This document shows, in pieces, positions 34,628 to 43,412 of a stretch of DNA of 64,000 bases (position 1 is its first letter; every line of letters starts with the position of its first letter). Location: assembly GCF_039134705.1 (NCBI RefSeq), contig NZ_CP146256.1:1302001-1366000 (forward strand), written 5' to 3'. The translations under genes were made by a program, and so were the position numbers. This DNA is from Kineothrix sp. IPX-CK. Its GTDB lineage: Bacteria; Bacillota; Clostridia; Lachnospirales; Lachnospiraceae. A model generated the notes under the pieces. It searched no databases. It was given only the letters and a program-made list of their open reading frames with translations, and was not told the DNA's origin.

Positions 34628-34760
34628 CCTCGTTGCTAATATAAATTCGCTCCCTAAGCGGTCAATTTCCTTACTACCGTTTCAAAAAAGTTTTCTTCGG
34701 TAGTTATATGGAATGAGTTTACCATATTAAAGTGACAGCTTCAACTCACAAATTATTAAA
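34628..34760 (-). repeat. Array repeat, left half (copy L1): promoter region of minus-strand cargo
   Basis: Aligns from the ribosome-binding site outwards with 38093-38222, and partly with 37463-37550. It contains the dyad CTACCG...CGGTAG and, on the minus strand, a TATGGT box next to TAAACT. Confidence 0.7.
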
Positions 34761-34779
34761 AATAGAAAGGATAATCACT

Positions 34780-34872
34780 ATGAAACCTAAAATCAGAACA
34801 CTGCCCTTACGCAAGGATCGACTGGACGATTTTGGGGATGTAGATACAGCAAGAGCCGTTGCATCTAAGTAA
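34780..34872 (+). CDS. Possible 30-residue peptide inside the repeat
   Basis: ATG 34780 with GAAAGG 9 bases upstream encodes MKPKIRTLPLRKDRLDDFGD plus ten residues. The copy at 37564 starts MKIKIRSPSLCKH and then stops. Divergent to the cargo genes. Could be a decayed gene fragment or a leader peptide; not recognised. Confidence 0.3.
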   Translation: MKPKIRTLPLRKDRLDDFGDVDTARAVASK

Positions 34873-34950
34873 GGTGCAACGGCTCAATTTAGTGGCAAGT
34901 CACATTTGATTGTGTAGGTGAACTTAGTCACCAAAAGAGGGATTTCTCAT
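34853..34950 (+). repeat. Array repeat, hairpin plus right half (copy 1)
   Basis: Hairpin GAGCCGTTGCA-type (34853-34865 with 34873-34885) followed by the R1 sequence (34897-34950). The unit is repeated at 37637-37733. The whole gap 34624-35012 consists of this repeat unit plus about 60 bases. Confidence 0.7.
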
Positions 34951-35012
34951 TTGGTTCGTTCAGAACATTCATGAAGTAAAATAGGCAATAATGCTTTACT
35001 CCATTGATTTGA

Positions 35013-35735
35013 TCAGAACAACCTTTTCCCATCTGAAATATCAATATTGAGCTCTTTTGCCACACTGTTTTGCTTAAATGGATTTATTTTTTCCACTACA
35101 CCGTTGCGTTTGAAAAGTGAGCCTGTATTCTTGAACCAAAAGGTTACATCTGCTTTTACGCATTGTTCACGGATATTAAGTACCCAATCATAATCGCACA
35201 TACGGGCTTCTCGTCCTGTTTCGCCGCCAACGGTAACATGGTCTACTCCATGAAGATAGGGCGTTAAATCTATCATTTCTAAAAGTGGAGCACAAGCAAT
35301 AAACCTCCTCTTTATCGGATAGGATAAAAAGAGTGGAAGCCTGTAATCGGCGAGTGTTTGATTTTCGACAGTACAGCCAATATTCACATTGTCATAGCCT
35401 GACCCCCAATCAGACGGAAGCGATTGGGGGAAGCGGTCAATTCGCTTTGTCAAAATCAAAAACTCAATATCTGTTCTTTCCTTGATGATCGCCCAAGCCT
35501 CTTTACGCCATTCATCCGCTTCGGGAAGAAAAAAGTCCGTCGCAAAGCAGGTTGCAAGAATTTTGTTGCCTTTGATATTGTATTCGCCCTTTGCATTTTT
35601 TCTTACAGGCCAATCGAATTTATCTGTTTTTTGTATTGTGCTTTGACCATAGCGTTTTGCATACGGTCCATAAAAATAGCAATTTGTACAGCCATCACTT
35701 ATTTTGTAACAGCCTGTCCATGGTTCCCAGTTCAT
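35013..35735 (-). CDS. DUF5131 / phage Gp37-Gp68-like protein
   Basis: A 240-residue protein beginning MNWEPWTGCYKISDGCTNCY, the Cys motif (C-x6-C-x2-C) of the Gp37/Gp68 family, which resembles radical-SAM cluster-binding sites. Later blocks (FLILTKRIDRFP, NIGCTVENQ, VTVGGETGREARMCDYDWVLNIREQC, FWFKNTGS) are also family-typical. Function of the family is uncertain; it is common on phages and mobile elements. First module gene of the second cassette. Confidence 0.75.
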   Translation of the reverse strand: MNWEPWTGCYKISDGCTNCYFYGPYAKRYGQSTIQKTDKFDWPVRKNAKGEYNIKGNKILATCFATDFFLPEADEWRKEAWAIIKERTDIEFLILTKRIDRFPQSLPSDWGSGYDNVNIGCTVENQTLADYRLPLFLSYPIKRRFIACAPLLEMIDLTPYLHGVDHVTVGGETGREARMCDYDWVLNIREQCVKADVTFWFKNTGSLFKRNGVVEKINPFKQNSVAKELNIDISDGKRLF

Positions 35736-35790
35736 AGTGTTCCTCCTCTTGGATGGGTGAAGCCGATGATAGCAGAAACGCAGCTGCTTG

Positions 35791-35994
35791 TCAGCAGCGT
35801 TTGAACGTCACCGTCTGTGCCTTCATGGTGATCTTACCCACCTCGTAGCCGTAGGCGGGCAGCTCCTTCTTGAAGGTTAAAAAGGCGTGGTCGATGGGAA
35901 AGCCCAGAATCTGTTCAATCTCGGCATAGGTCAGCGCGAAGCTGTTCTCCGTGCGTTGACCTATCGCCTTCCAGAGCGGCTTATATTTACTCAT
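35791..35994 (-). CDS. Small conserved protein, 67 aa
   Basis: ATG at 35994 with GGAGAGGG-like site upstream; a longer frame to 36063 would overlap the VOC gene. The product MSKYKPLWKAIGQRTENSFA continues LTYAEIEQILGFPIDHAFLT and ends in a beta-rich KAQTVTFKRC. It resembles DUF7662-like small proteins with an 'LTF/LTYxEIExILG' signature. No catalytic residues can be named. It follows the VOC gene closely on the minus strand. Confidence 0.6.
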   Translation of the reverse strand: MSKYKPLWKAIGQRTENSFALTYAEIEQILGFPIDHAFLTFKKELPAYGYEVGKITMKAQTVTFKRC

Positions 35995-36059
35995 TCTCCC
36001 TCTCCTCCGATCTTGTTTGGAATAAAATAGCGGCTTTGATTTACCAAAGCCGCCGTGTA

Positions 36060-36530
36060 TCACATACCAAAGCCTAACGCATACTGTTTTACAACCTCAA
36101 GAGGAAACATTGTGCGTGTAGCGACTTCTTCTGACGACATACCCTGATTAAAAAAGCGTTTGATAACCGTATTCATATCCTCTGCAATCTCCACAATATG
36201 CTTGTCTGGGTCATATACCCGAATGTCACGCTGCCCCCATGGGTATTCTTTTATTTCATGTACCCATTGCAAACCGGATATGCTTTTCAGTTCAGTATAC
36301 ACTTTGTCTAAATCTTCCACTTCAAAATAGACTTGAAAGTTGTGTGACTGTTCTTTCACACTATCGACGGCCAATCCAACGAGTTCAGCATAACCTTGTT
36401 GCAGAGAAAAGCCCTTAAGGGTTACATGCACGCCAATATCCATGACCGAATTTTGATGAAGCACATTTTCATAAAAATGCTTAGAAGCGGATATATCTTT
36501 AACCGCTAAGAGACAACCTTGATATTTCAT
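36060..36530 (-). CDS. VOC-family (glyoxalase/bleomycin-resistance-like) protein
   Basis: A 156-residue protein. Residues 1-120 form the paired beta-alpha-beta-beta-beta fold of the vicinal-oxygen-chelate superfamily (YQGCLLAVKDISASKHFYEN, EVEDLDKVYTELKS, DIRVYDPDKHIVEIAED); metal-ligand candidates are the late H and E in DKHIVEIAED. The C-terminal part (MNTVIKRFFNQGMSSEEVATRTMFPLEVVKQY, in pieces) looks like an added helix-turn-helix-like tail. Stands 3 bases from the AraC gene, so it is co-transcribed. Substrate unknown. Confidence 0.75.
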   Translation of the reverse strand: MKYQGCLLAVKDISASKHFYENVLHQNSVMDIGVHVTLKGFSLQQGYAELVGLAVDSVKEQSHNFQVYFEVEDLDKVYTELKSISGLQWVHEIKEYPWGQRDIRVYDPDKHIVEIAEDMNTVIKRFFNQGMSSEEVATRTMFPLEVVKQYALGFGM

Positions 36531-36533
36531 TTT

Positions 36534-37355
36534 TTAATCCTCCTTTGAGGATATTGTATCGTATATCTCTGTTCCGTCATAGTAAAAATCCGACATTGTT
36601 TTCAGATACTTTTGAGGGGTAACACCGCTGATAGCCTTGAAATCTTTATCAAAATGGGCTTGGTCAAAATATCCGGCTTGTTGCGATAATGCCGCAAAAA
36701 AGCAAGGCGACGTTTGAATGTGTTTTAACACGTAGTTAAAACGGGTTAAACGAGCATAGTTTTTAATATTCATTCCGATTTGTGTAAGAAACAAGCGGTT
36801 TAGCTGTCGCTCACTATAACCGGATTGTCGGGCGACTTCTTTCACTTGTACTTGTCCATGACTATCAGAAATCACAGTAGACGCTAATAACAAAGCGTCC
36901 GAAATAACGTACTTTTCCATACGCCTGTATAAAATCTTTTCACAAATATTTGCTAAATCTGTCGCGGTTCTAGACATTACAAAGGCTTGATACAGCAAAT
37001 GAAATAGCTCGTTGTCAATGTCTTCAAGCGAAAGGCGTTTGTCTGCAAACTCCGCTTGGCTTTGGCGTGTGATTTGATACAAACCATAGGGCGAAAGTTG
37101 GATAAGCAACAGGACCTGATAACTATTTGGTTCCATTCCTAACAAAACAGGGGTTAGGGATGCTCCCCATAGTTCAACAATTACAGCGGTTCCATCAAAG
37201 GCAAGGGACAATGTTCCGCAAGCGTTAGGCATAAGCGTATAGTGCGCTGTAAACGTATCATTTTCTGGAAATACGATATTGTAATATAGAATATATTTTC
37301 TCAGCCCTGCATGTGAGGGAAACATATTGAATTGCTTGCCACTTTTGGTAATCAA
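36534..37355 (-). CDS. AraC-family regulator
   Basis: A 273-residue regulator with an N-terminal ligand-binding-like domain (DUF6597-type: LRKYILYYNIVFPEND, GTLSLAFDG) and a C-terminal double helix-turn-helix (VKEVARQSGYSERQLNRLFLTQIG and AALSQQAGYFDQAHFDKDFKAISGVTPQKYLK). It is the first gene of a minus-strand operon with the VOC gene and probably 35791 and 35013. It likely controls that operon. The upstream gap to 37737 is the repeat unit plus a CCCC-TTCG-GGGG hairpin (37432-37444). Confidence 0.85.
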   Translation of the reverse strand: MITKSGKQFNMFPSHAGLRKYILYYNIVFPENDTFTAHYTLMPNACGTLSLAFDGTAVIVELWGASLTPVLLGMEPNSYQVLLLIQLSPYGLYQITRQSQAEFADKRLSLEDIDNELFHLLYQAFVMSRTATDLANICEKILYRRMEKYVISDALLLASTVISDSHGQVQVKEVARQSGYSERQLNRLFLTQIGMNIKNYARLTRFNYVLKHIQTSPCFFAALSQQAGYFDQAHFDKDFKAISGVTPQKYLKTMSDFYYDGTEIYDTISSKED

Positions 37356-37462
37356 ATTGTTCCCTCCTCATTTTCAAAGTAAAGTTTTCATTATGCTGAT
37401 CCGCCGAATGCGAATCAAGCAAATATCAACACACCCCTTCGGGGCATTTTTCTTCACTGCCA

Positions 37463-37550
37463 TTTGAAAAAAGTTTTACTCGGTGAATATAAAAACAAGT
37501 TTACCATAGCAAAATAGAAGTTTCAATCAATCAAATATAGACAATAGAGA
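37463..37550 (-). repeat. Array repeat, left half (copy L2)
   Basis: Aligns with L1 and L3 from TTTGAAAAAAGTTTT to GTTTACCATAG; the CTACCG dyad half is degraded to CTGCCA/CGGTGA. Confidence 0.6.
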
Positions 37551-37636
37551 GGCAGTCGGTGCTATGAAAATTAAAATCCGTTCACCGTCTTTATGCAAGC
37601 ATTGACTGGACTATTCTTGGCATGTAGACAAAGCAA

Positions 37637-37733
37637 GAGCCGTTGCGTCAAGTTAGATGCAACGGCTCAATTTCGTGATAAGTCGGATTTTATTGTGTAG
37701 GTGAAGTTAAACACTAACAGAGGATGTGCTCAT
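37637..37733 (+). repeat. Array repeat, hairpin plus right half (copy 2)
   Basis: Hairpin 37637-37646 with 37659-37668, then the R2 sequence. Matches 34853-34950 along its whole length with scattered differences. Confidence 0.7.
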
Positions 37734-37737
37734 ACCC

Positions 37738-38085
37738 TTACACAATGTTTTCACCCAAAATAATTTTTGGCATAGTGGTTAAGCATCTGTTCCACCGCTT
37801 GTAAAAATGCTCTAACCCTAACTTTGACACCCTTGCGTGAGTTTCTTCATCTCTAACAGTCCAATGTAAAACATAAGTGACTTTGCCTACATTGCGTGTG
37901 AGGCGAACAGGCAATGCCCCTTCTTTAACGGCATTAAAATCTGTTTGGCGGTGGGTGCGTTTGATATATCTAACTTCAATAACACCATCCTGCTCCATAT
38001 AAAAGGCGGCAACCTCTTTCATAAGTTGCTCAATTTCCTCTTGCTTTTCAATCTTTGCCTCATAGATACAAATTTCATTAAACAT
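37738..38085 (-). CDS. ABM-family (antibiotic biosynthesis monooxygenase-like) protein
   Basis: A 115-residue ferredoxin-like fold protein: MFNEICIYEAKIEKQEEIEQ, MKEVAAFYMEQDGVIEVRYIKR, VTYVLHWTVRDEETHARVSK. This is the pattern of small ABM-domain proteins that act as dimers. Catalytic function cannot be inferred. It forms a single-gene cassette between R2 and L3, with the shared promoter region upstream. Confidence 0.7.
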   Translation of the reverse strand: MFNEICIYEAKIEKQEEIEQLMKEVAAFYMEQDGVIEVRYIKRTHRQTDFNAVKEGALPVRLTRNVGKVTYVLHWTVRDEETHARVSKLGLEHFYKRWNRCLTTMPKIILGENIV

Positions 38086-38092
38086 TTATTGC

Positions 38093-38222
38093 ACCACCTC
38101 GCACATTATATAAACTTGCTCACCGAGCGTTAATTTCCCATGCTACCGTTTCACAAAAGTTTTACACGGTAGATATATAAAGTAAGTTTACCATAGTAAA
38201 GCAGAACTTTCAATCAAACAAA
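38093..38222 (-). repeat. Array repeat, left half (copy L3)
   Basis: Aligns with L1 including the CTACCG...CGGTAG dyad (38142-38171). On the minus strand TTGATT, 16 bases and TATGGT make a good promoter for the gene at 37738. Homology stops near 38222, close to the start of the collagen-like remnant. Confidence 0.7.
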
Positions 38223-38260
38223 TATGAATGGATAGATTGAAAAGGTGCCAATAAGGATAA

Positions 38261-39064
38261 ATATTTTTTAGTCCTGACTTGACACCAGCAGGAGCAACAG
38301 GCCCTACGGGAGCAACAGGAGCAACCGGGGCGACAGGTCCTACGGGAGCGACAGGAGCAGACGGTGCGGCCGGAGCGACAGGCCCTACGGGAGCAACAGG
38401 AGCAACCGGGGCGACAGGTCCTACGGGAGCGACAGGAGCAGACGGAGCAGCCGGAGCGACAGGCCCTACGGGAGCAACAGGAGCAACCGGGGCGACAGGT
38501 CCTACGGGAGCAACAGGAGCGACAGGAGCAACGGGTCCTACCGGGCCAACAGGTGCGGGAGCAATTATCCCATTTGCATCAGGTGGTCCAGTTACCTTAA
38601 CTACTGTACTCGGAGGATTGCTTAATGCTTCCAGTGCAATTGGCTTTGGCACTAACCTTCCTGGTATTTCAGCAGCCAGCGGAACAATTAGTCTGCTTGG
38701 GCTGACGAACCTCGCGTTCTCCGTGCCCAGAGATGGAGTTATTACCTCTCTGGCTGGTTATTTAAGCATTAGTGCCGCTGTTAGCTTAATAGGTTCTACT
38801 GTTACAGTAACTGCCCAGTTATTCCAATCCCCCACACCTGATGATACTTTCGTCGCAGTACCGGGTGCAGTAGTCACGCTGGCACCTCCTCTCACTGGTT
38901 TAATATCTATCGGCGATATCACTAGCGGTATTACTTCGGGACTAAATATTCCTGTTACCGCAGGAACCAGATTACTCTTGGTATTCTCTGCAGCGGTTAC
39001 GGCAGGACTTGATCTGGCTACTGTTATTGACGGTTATGCCAGTGCCGGTCTTGGAATTTCCTAG
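38261..39064 (+). pseudogene. Collagen-like exosporium protein (BclA/BclB-type), 5' end missing
   Basis: The frame enters directly into Gly-X-Y repeats ([13 protein letters not shown]...) with no usable start: an in-frame stop lies at 38258, and the only candidate, TTG at 38279, has no ribosome-binding site. The C-terminal 165 residues ([20 protein letters not shown], then [17 protein letters not shown] and [10 protein letters not shown]) match the BclB-like C-terminal domain of exosporium glycoproteins. The N-terminal targeting part is therefore lost or lies on the other side of the element. Genes like this are hair-like surface filaments of spores. It may be a remnant. Confidence 0.75.
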
Positions 39065-39141
39065 GAGAAGTTCATAAAAAGACCTTTGCAGCTGTATAGT
39101 TCCGAATTGACAACACTGCTTTGAATGAATCATATCATAGG

Positions 39142-39176
39142 AAACGGGACGTCTGTTCACAGACGTCTCGTTTTTC
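39142..39176 (+). terminator. Rho-independent terminator
   Basis: Fourteen-bp stem (39142-39155 with 39160-39173), TTCA loop, T-run. The rest of the gap to 39381 is AT-rich and shows no gene. Confidence 0.85.
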
Positions 39177-39381
39177 ATATATGGAGATGAATGGGCTGCA
39201 TGGTTTTTCAGGCGACGAAATGATTATTATAAAAAAATATTGCCAAAAAAAGAAAGGTACTATCGATATTTTTCTAAATATGATATGCTATCTTTTGTAA
39301 TGAATGGATATAATAGGAAGCCGGCAGAGCACGGTAAATTTGTATATCCTACAACCCAAAATAAAATAATGGAGGTATGCT

Positions 39382-42033
39382 GTGAAGAAGTATTTTAACC
39401 TATCCGCCTCAGAGACCGCGGAAGACCTACAAGTCGATCTGTCCACCGGCCTTTCCGGTAAGGAAGCCACAGAGCGAAGTCAGAAGTATGGGCAAAACCG
39501 CCTGGAAGGCGGCAAAGAAAAGTCCATTCTGGCAATGGCACTAGATCAGCTCAAAGATTTTTTAGTTCTGATTCTGATTGTTGCTGCAGTGATTTCGATT
39601 CTTCTTGGAGAGGAATTGGAAGGCATCGTTATTCTGGCAATTGTTGTACTCAACACATTTCTTGGTGTATATCAGGAAAATAAAGCCAGCAATGCGCTAA
39701 AGGCACTCAAAGAAATGGCAAGCCCGCATGCAAAAGCGCTGCGTGACGGTCAAGTCGTTGAGATTGCCTCTCACGAAGTGGTTCCCGGAGATGTGGTTAT
39801 TTTGGAGGCAGGCGACTATATACCAGCCGATCTGCGTCTGGTGGAATCCATCAACCTGAAAATCGATGAAGCTGCCCTGACTGGAGAATCGGTCCCGGTA
39901 GAAAAAGATGCAAAAGCAGTTCTGCCCGAGGATGCGAGCCTGGGGGATCGCATTAACAGCGCTTACATGGGCACCGTAATCACATATGGACGAGGAAAAG
40001 GTGTTATCACCGACATCGGAATGAAGACCCAGATGGGAAATATAGCAGGTATGCTCAACAGCAGCAGCGATGAGGCTACTCCGCTTCAGAAGAAGCTGGA
40101 CAGCCTTGGCAAGCTGCTGGGTATTGTTTGCCTGTCGATCTGCGGAATCATTTTCCTGCTCGGCCTTCTTCGGGGAATGGAACTTTTTGATATATTCATG
40201 ACATCCGTATCCTTGGCAGTTGCGGCTATTCCGGAAGGTCTTACCGTAGTTGTTACCGTAGTTCTGGCTATGGGTATGCAGAGGATGGTAAAATGCAATG
40301 CGATAATCAAGCGTCTGAGCGCCGTTGAGACGTTAGGAAGCACCACTGTTATCTGTTCGGACAAGACGGGTACGCTGACCCAGAACAAGATGACTATCCA
40401 GCGGATTTACGACGGTAAAGAACTGTATGATGTAAGCGGTACGGGTTATAGTCCCGCGGGAGATATTCTCGATGCATCCGGCAATAAGAGGGCTGATGCG
40501 GTACAGAAGATCCTGGAATGTGTTTTGTTATGCAACGATGCGATTTATGACCCCGAGAAAGAATCTATCGTAGGCGATCCTACGGAAGGTGCGATGGTAG
40601 TACTCTCACACAAGGCAGGAATGGTAAAAGATCAGTGGGAGAAAAAATATCCCCGTCTTCAGGAGATCCCTTTCGACTCCGACAGAAAGCTTATGTCTAC
40701 ATTCCACAATATAGATGACAAGACGGTAATGTATACCAAAGGTGCTCCCGATGAACTGCTTCGCCGCTGTATTTCGATAGATTTGAACGGAACGGTGGAA
40801 GAACTGTCGGAAGAAAAGCGTCAGGAAATCCTTGCGGCAAATCAGGGCTTTGCAGAAGATGCGCTTCGTGTTATCGGAGCAGCGTACAAGCAGGTAGAGC
40901 AAGTGGATATTTCCTTCGAAGCGGAGAACGATTTGATCTTTGTAGGCCTCGTTGGAATGATCGACCCGCCCAGAGAAGAAGCAAAGGATGCGATCAATGT
41001 TTGTAAGAAAGCCGGCATTCAGGTAAAAATGATTACCGGAGACCATAAAATCACGGCTACCGCAATCGGCCGCCAGCTCGGCATTGTTGAAGAGGGTGCT
41101 GTTGCTGTGGAGGGGCGTGAGATTTCCGAGATGGACGATGAACAGCTTAGAGAGCGTGTGAGGACCGTCAATGTATTCGCCCGCGTTTCTCCGGAACATA
41201 AGGTACGTTTAGTAGATGCTGTCAGAGCTAACGGAGACATCGCAGCCATGACAGGCGACGGTGTTAATGATGCTCCGTCCTTGAAGCACGCCGATATCGG
41301 TGTTGCCATGGGTATTACCGGTACCGATGTATCCAAGGAAGCTGCAGATATGATTCTGACGGACGATAACTTTGCAAGTATCGTAAGAGCGGTTGCCGAA
41401 GGACGTACCATTTACAGCAACATCCGTAAGGTTGTAGGCTTTTTGCTCTCTTGTAACATCGGAGAAATTCTTGTTATTTTCATCGCTATGCTGGCAGGAA
41501 TGCCCGTACCGCTTGTTGCGATACAGCTTCTTTCTATTAACTTAATTACGGATGCGTTCCCGGCGTTTGCTCTCGGAATGGAAAAAGAAGAACCCGGAGT
41601 GATGGACCGTCACCCCAGAGATCCATCCGAACCTATCGTGGACAAGAAGATGGCGATCGCCGTCGGAATTCAGAGTATCGCGCTGGCCATAGGTACGCTG
41701 GGAGCATTTTCTTACGGATACTTTGCGCATCAGGATCTCGATGTGGCACGTACCGCTTGCTTCCTCACCTTAGTTTTAGGCGAGCTGCTTCGTGCTTATT
41801 CTTCTCGCTCCGAGAAGGTGTCTATTTTCAAGATGCGTATTTTCGAGAACAGCTATCTCAATAAATGTGTTATCGCTTCCTTAGCCTTTTTGCTGGCAAG
41901 TATTTATATACCGGTGCTCAATCCGATCTTCGGAACTGTAACGCTTACATTTGACGAAATAATCGTTTCCTTAGTTCTGGCATTGGTTCCTATGCTCGGC
42001 GGCGAGTTAGCGAAGAAAATCACCAACAGATAA
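39382..42033 (+). CDS. P-type calcium ATPase (PMCA/SERCA type)
   Basis: An 883-residue ion pump of the membrane. GTG start 6 bases behind GGAGG. Motifs in order: LTGES near residue 172, PEGL in transmembrane helix 4, phosphorylation site DKTGTLT with D327, KGAPD, MITGDH, TGDGVNDAPSLKHADIGVAMG, and about ten membrane segments. NIGE and SINLITDAFPAFALG in helices 5 and 6 carry the acidic and asparagine residues of calcium sites, as in bacterial LMCA1-like pumps. It exports calcium. It stands alone with a terminator behind it. Confidence 0.9.
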   Translation: MKKYFNLSASETAEDLQVDLSTGLSGKEATERSQKYGQNRLEGGKEKSILAMALDQLKDFLVLILIVAAVISILLGEELEGIVILAIVVLNTFLGVYQENKASNALKALKEMASPHAKALRDGQVVEIASHEVVPGDVVILEAGDYIPADLRLVESINLKIDEAALTGESVPVEKDAKAVLPEDASLGDRINSAYMGTVITYGRGKGVITDIGMKTQMGNIAGMLNSSSDEATPLQKKLDSLGKLLGIVCLSICGIIFLLGLLRGMELFDIFMTSVSLAVAAIPEGLTVVVTVVLAMGMQRMVKCNAIIKRLSAVETLGSTTVICSDKTGTLTQNKMTIQRIYDGKELYDVSGTGYSPAGDILDASGNKRADAVQKILECVLLCNDAIYDPEKESIVGDPTEGAMVVLSHKAGMVKDQWEKKYPRLQEIPFDSDRKLMSTFHNIDDKTVMYTKGAPDELLRRCISIDLNGTVEELSEEKRQEILAANQGFAEDALRVIGAAYKQVEQVDISFEAENDLIFVGLVGMIDPPREEAKDAINVCKKAGIQVKMITGDHKITATAIGRQLGIVEEGAVAVEGREISEMDDEQLRERVRTVNVFARVSPEHKVRLVDAVRANGDIAAMTGDGVNDAPSLKHADIGVAMGITGTDVSKEAADMILTDDNFASIVRAVAEGRTIYSNIRKVVGFLLSCNIGEILVIFIAMLAGMPVPLVAIQLLSINLITDAFPAFALGMEKEEPGVMDRHPRDPSEPIVDKKMAIAVGIQSIALAIGTLGAFSYGYFAHQDLDVARTACFLTLVLGELLRAYSSRSEKVSIFKMRIFENSYLNKCVIASLAFLLASIYIPVLNPIFGTVTLTFDEIIVSLVLALVPMLGGELAKKITNR

Positions 42034-42094
42034 ATCTTCTGATTTTAAAAGACGATACAGCTTATACCAATGTTATAGAGTTAAGATTACACTT

Positions 42095-42135
42095 AAAGAG
42101 CAGAGCGTGTAGAAATACATACTCTGCTCTTTTGC
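42095..42135. terminator. Bidirectional terminator
   Basis: Perfect 11-bp stem AAAGAGCAGAG/CTCTGCTCTTT (42095-42105, 42122-42132), with T on one side and A on the other; serves both the calcium ATPase and the convergent ABC remnant. Confidence 0.8.
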
Positions 42136-42142
42136 TTTTGCA

Positions 42143-42914
42143 TTACTTATTGTTTTGGCTAACTCTGCTTTGGAGCTTCCATCCGCCTGCCTTTTTCCGT
42201 TTTTCCCATAGACTTGCATATCTTCCGTTGCGATTCACTAACTCTTCATGAGTTCCCCGTTCCACAATTTGTTTATTTTCTACCACCAAAATCTGATCGG
42301 CGTATTGAATGGTTGACAAGCGGTGCGCTATGATGACCAACGTTTTTTCCTGAATCAGCGCTCCGATTGCCTGCTGGATGTCCATTTCATTATCCGGGTC
42401 CACACTTGCGGTTGCTTCATCCAAAATAATGATAGGCGCATCCTTCAAAATTGCGCGCGCAATGGATACCCGCTGGCGTTCTCCGCCGGATAGCAGGCCG
42501 CCGTTTTCGCCGACTATTGTATTGTATCCCTCTGGCAGCGCCATAATAAAATCATGGCATTTTGCTTTTTTTGCGGCTTCTTTGATTTCATCCCGGGTGG
42601 CATCCGGTTTTCCAAAACGGATGTTATTTTCTACTGTATCATTAAACAAATGCACATCTTGAAAAACCACACTGATTTTAGATAATAAATCCGAGCTGTT
42701 CATCTGCCTGATATCGGTTCCGCCGATGCGGACACAGCCTCCGCTCACATCCCAGAAGCGCATGATTAAGTTGGCAATCGTTGTTTTTCCTCCCCCCGAG
42801 GGGCCTACCAATGCGGTGACGGTCTTTTCTTTCACGAAAAAACTGACATTCTCCAGAATTCGTTCCTGCTCATAAGAAAAGCTTACGTTATCGAACTCGA
42901 TATGATAATGCTAT
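42143..42914 (-). pseudogene. ATP-binding half of an ABC exporter, truncated
   Basis: Homology to exporter-type ABC ATPases begins at about 42914 (HYHIEFDNVSFSYEQERILE), directly behind an in-frame stop, and continues with Walker A GPSGGGKTT, Q-loop VFQDVHLFN, signature LLSGGERQRVSIARAI, Walker B IIILDEATASVD and H-loop AHRLST. The six-helix membrane domain that should precede it is missing, and no ribosome-binding site is seen at the only late start (GTG near 42835). Probably a remnant of a multidrug-type exporter. Confidence 0.8.
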
Positions 42915-43127
42915 TTCCTGTCCCAGGATATGGCGCTGGCTTTTTGTTTGCTCAAAAGACGATTCCGGCTGAGGTTTTGCCGAGGGCATTCATTTCAAAT
43001 GACTTGTAAATGCATTTGGTTTGCATTTGAATATTATTATATGAGGGAAATCATACGAAATTAAGAAAGGAAAGACCTCATGATTTTAAGTGTATATCTT
43101 GTGTACCAATAAATTTTATCAACTAAT

Positions 43128-43199
43128 TGCGAATGATACGCAAATGCATTGACAATACAAAAGCTTTACTTTATAATATCAAATTGAGAATCATTCGCA
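43128..43199 (+). promoter_or_regulatory. Promoter with two Zur-box-like palindromes
   Basis: TTGACA (43149-43154), 17 bases, TATAAT (43172-43177). Palindromes TGCGAAT-G-ATACGCA (43128-43142) and TGAGAAT-C-ATTCGCA (43185-43199) flank it in the 7-1-7 layout of Firmicutes Zur boxes. The gap 42915-43127 also holds TGCATTTGGTTTGCA (43011-43025), a weaker match, and a short frame that ends at once. Confidence 0.75.
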
Positions 43200-43226
43200 A
43201 ATTAAATATTAAAGGAGATAGTAATT

Positions 43227-43412
43227 ATGGCTAAATGTAGATACACAGGTAAATCAGTGATGTTTGGAAATAAGGTAAGTCACTCTAACAGAAAAACGAA
43301 GCATATGCAGAAAGTAAATATGAAACGCGTCAAAGCAATAGAAAATGGGACAATCAAAAAAGTCTGGGTTTCAACATCTGCTTTGAAATCAGGTTTAGTA
43401 AAAAGAGTTTAG
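43227..43412 (+). CDS. rpmB: Ribosomal protein L28, cysteine-poor (zinc-independent) form
   Basis: A 61-residue L28 (MAKCRYTGKSVMFGNKVSHS, NRKTKHMQKVNMKRV). The zinc-binding Cys pairs of the C+ form are absent; only C4 remains, and the late 'CxxxG' position reads SALKSG. In Firmicutes such C- paralogues replace the zinc-containing protein when zinc is scarce, releasing zinc. AAAGGAG precedes the ATG, and two Zur-box-like sites overlap the promoter. Opens an operon with the COG0523 genes. Confidence 0.85.
   Translation: MAKCRYTGKSVMFGNKVSHSNRKTKHMQKVNMKRVKAIENGTIKKVWVSTSALKSGLVKRV

Noticed and set aside
34780..34872. Antibiotic-resistance leader peptide (attenuator)
   Set aside because: No resistance gene follows on the same strand; the frame is broken in the second copy. 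Kept only as a possible peptide.
38279..38560. CRISPR array or satellite
   Set aside because: The tandem repeats are in-frame multiples of 9 bases coding for Gly-X-Y; there are no spacers.
38188..38652. Minus-strand frame with Pro-Val-Gly-Pro repeats opposite the collagen-like gene
   Set aside because: It is the mirror of the Gly-X-Y repeat; the + strand has the recognisable BclB-like C-terminal domain.
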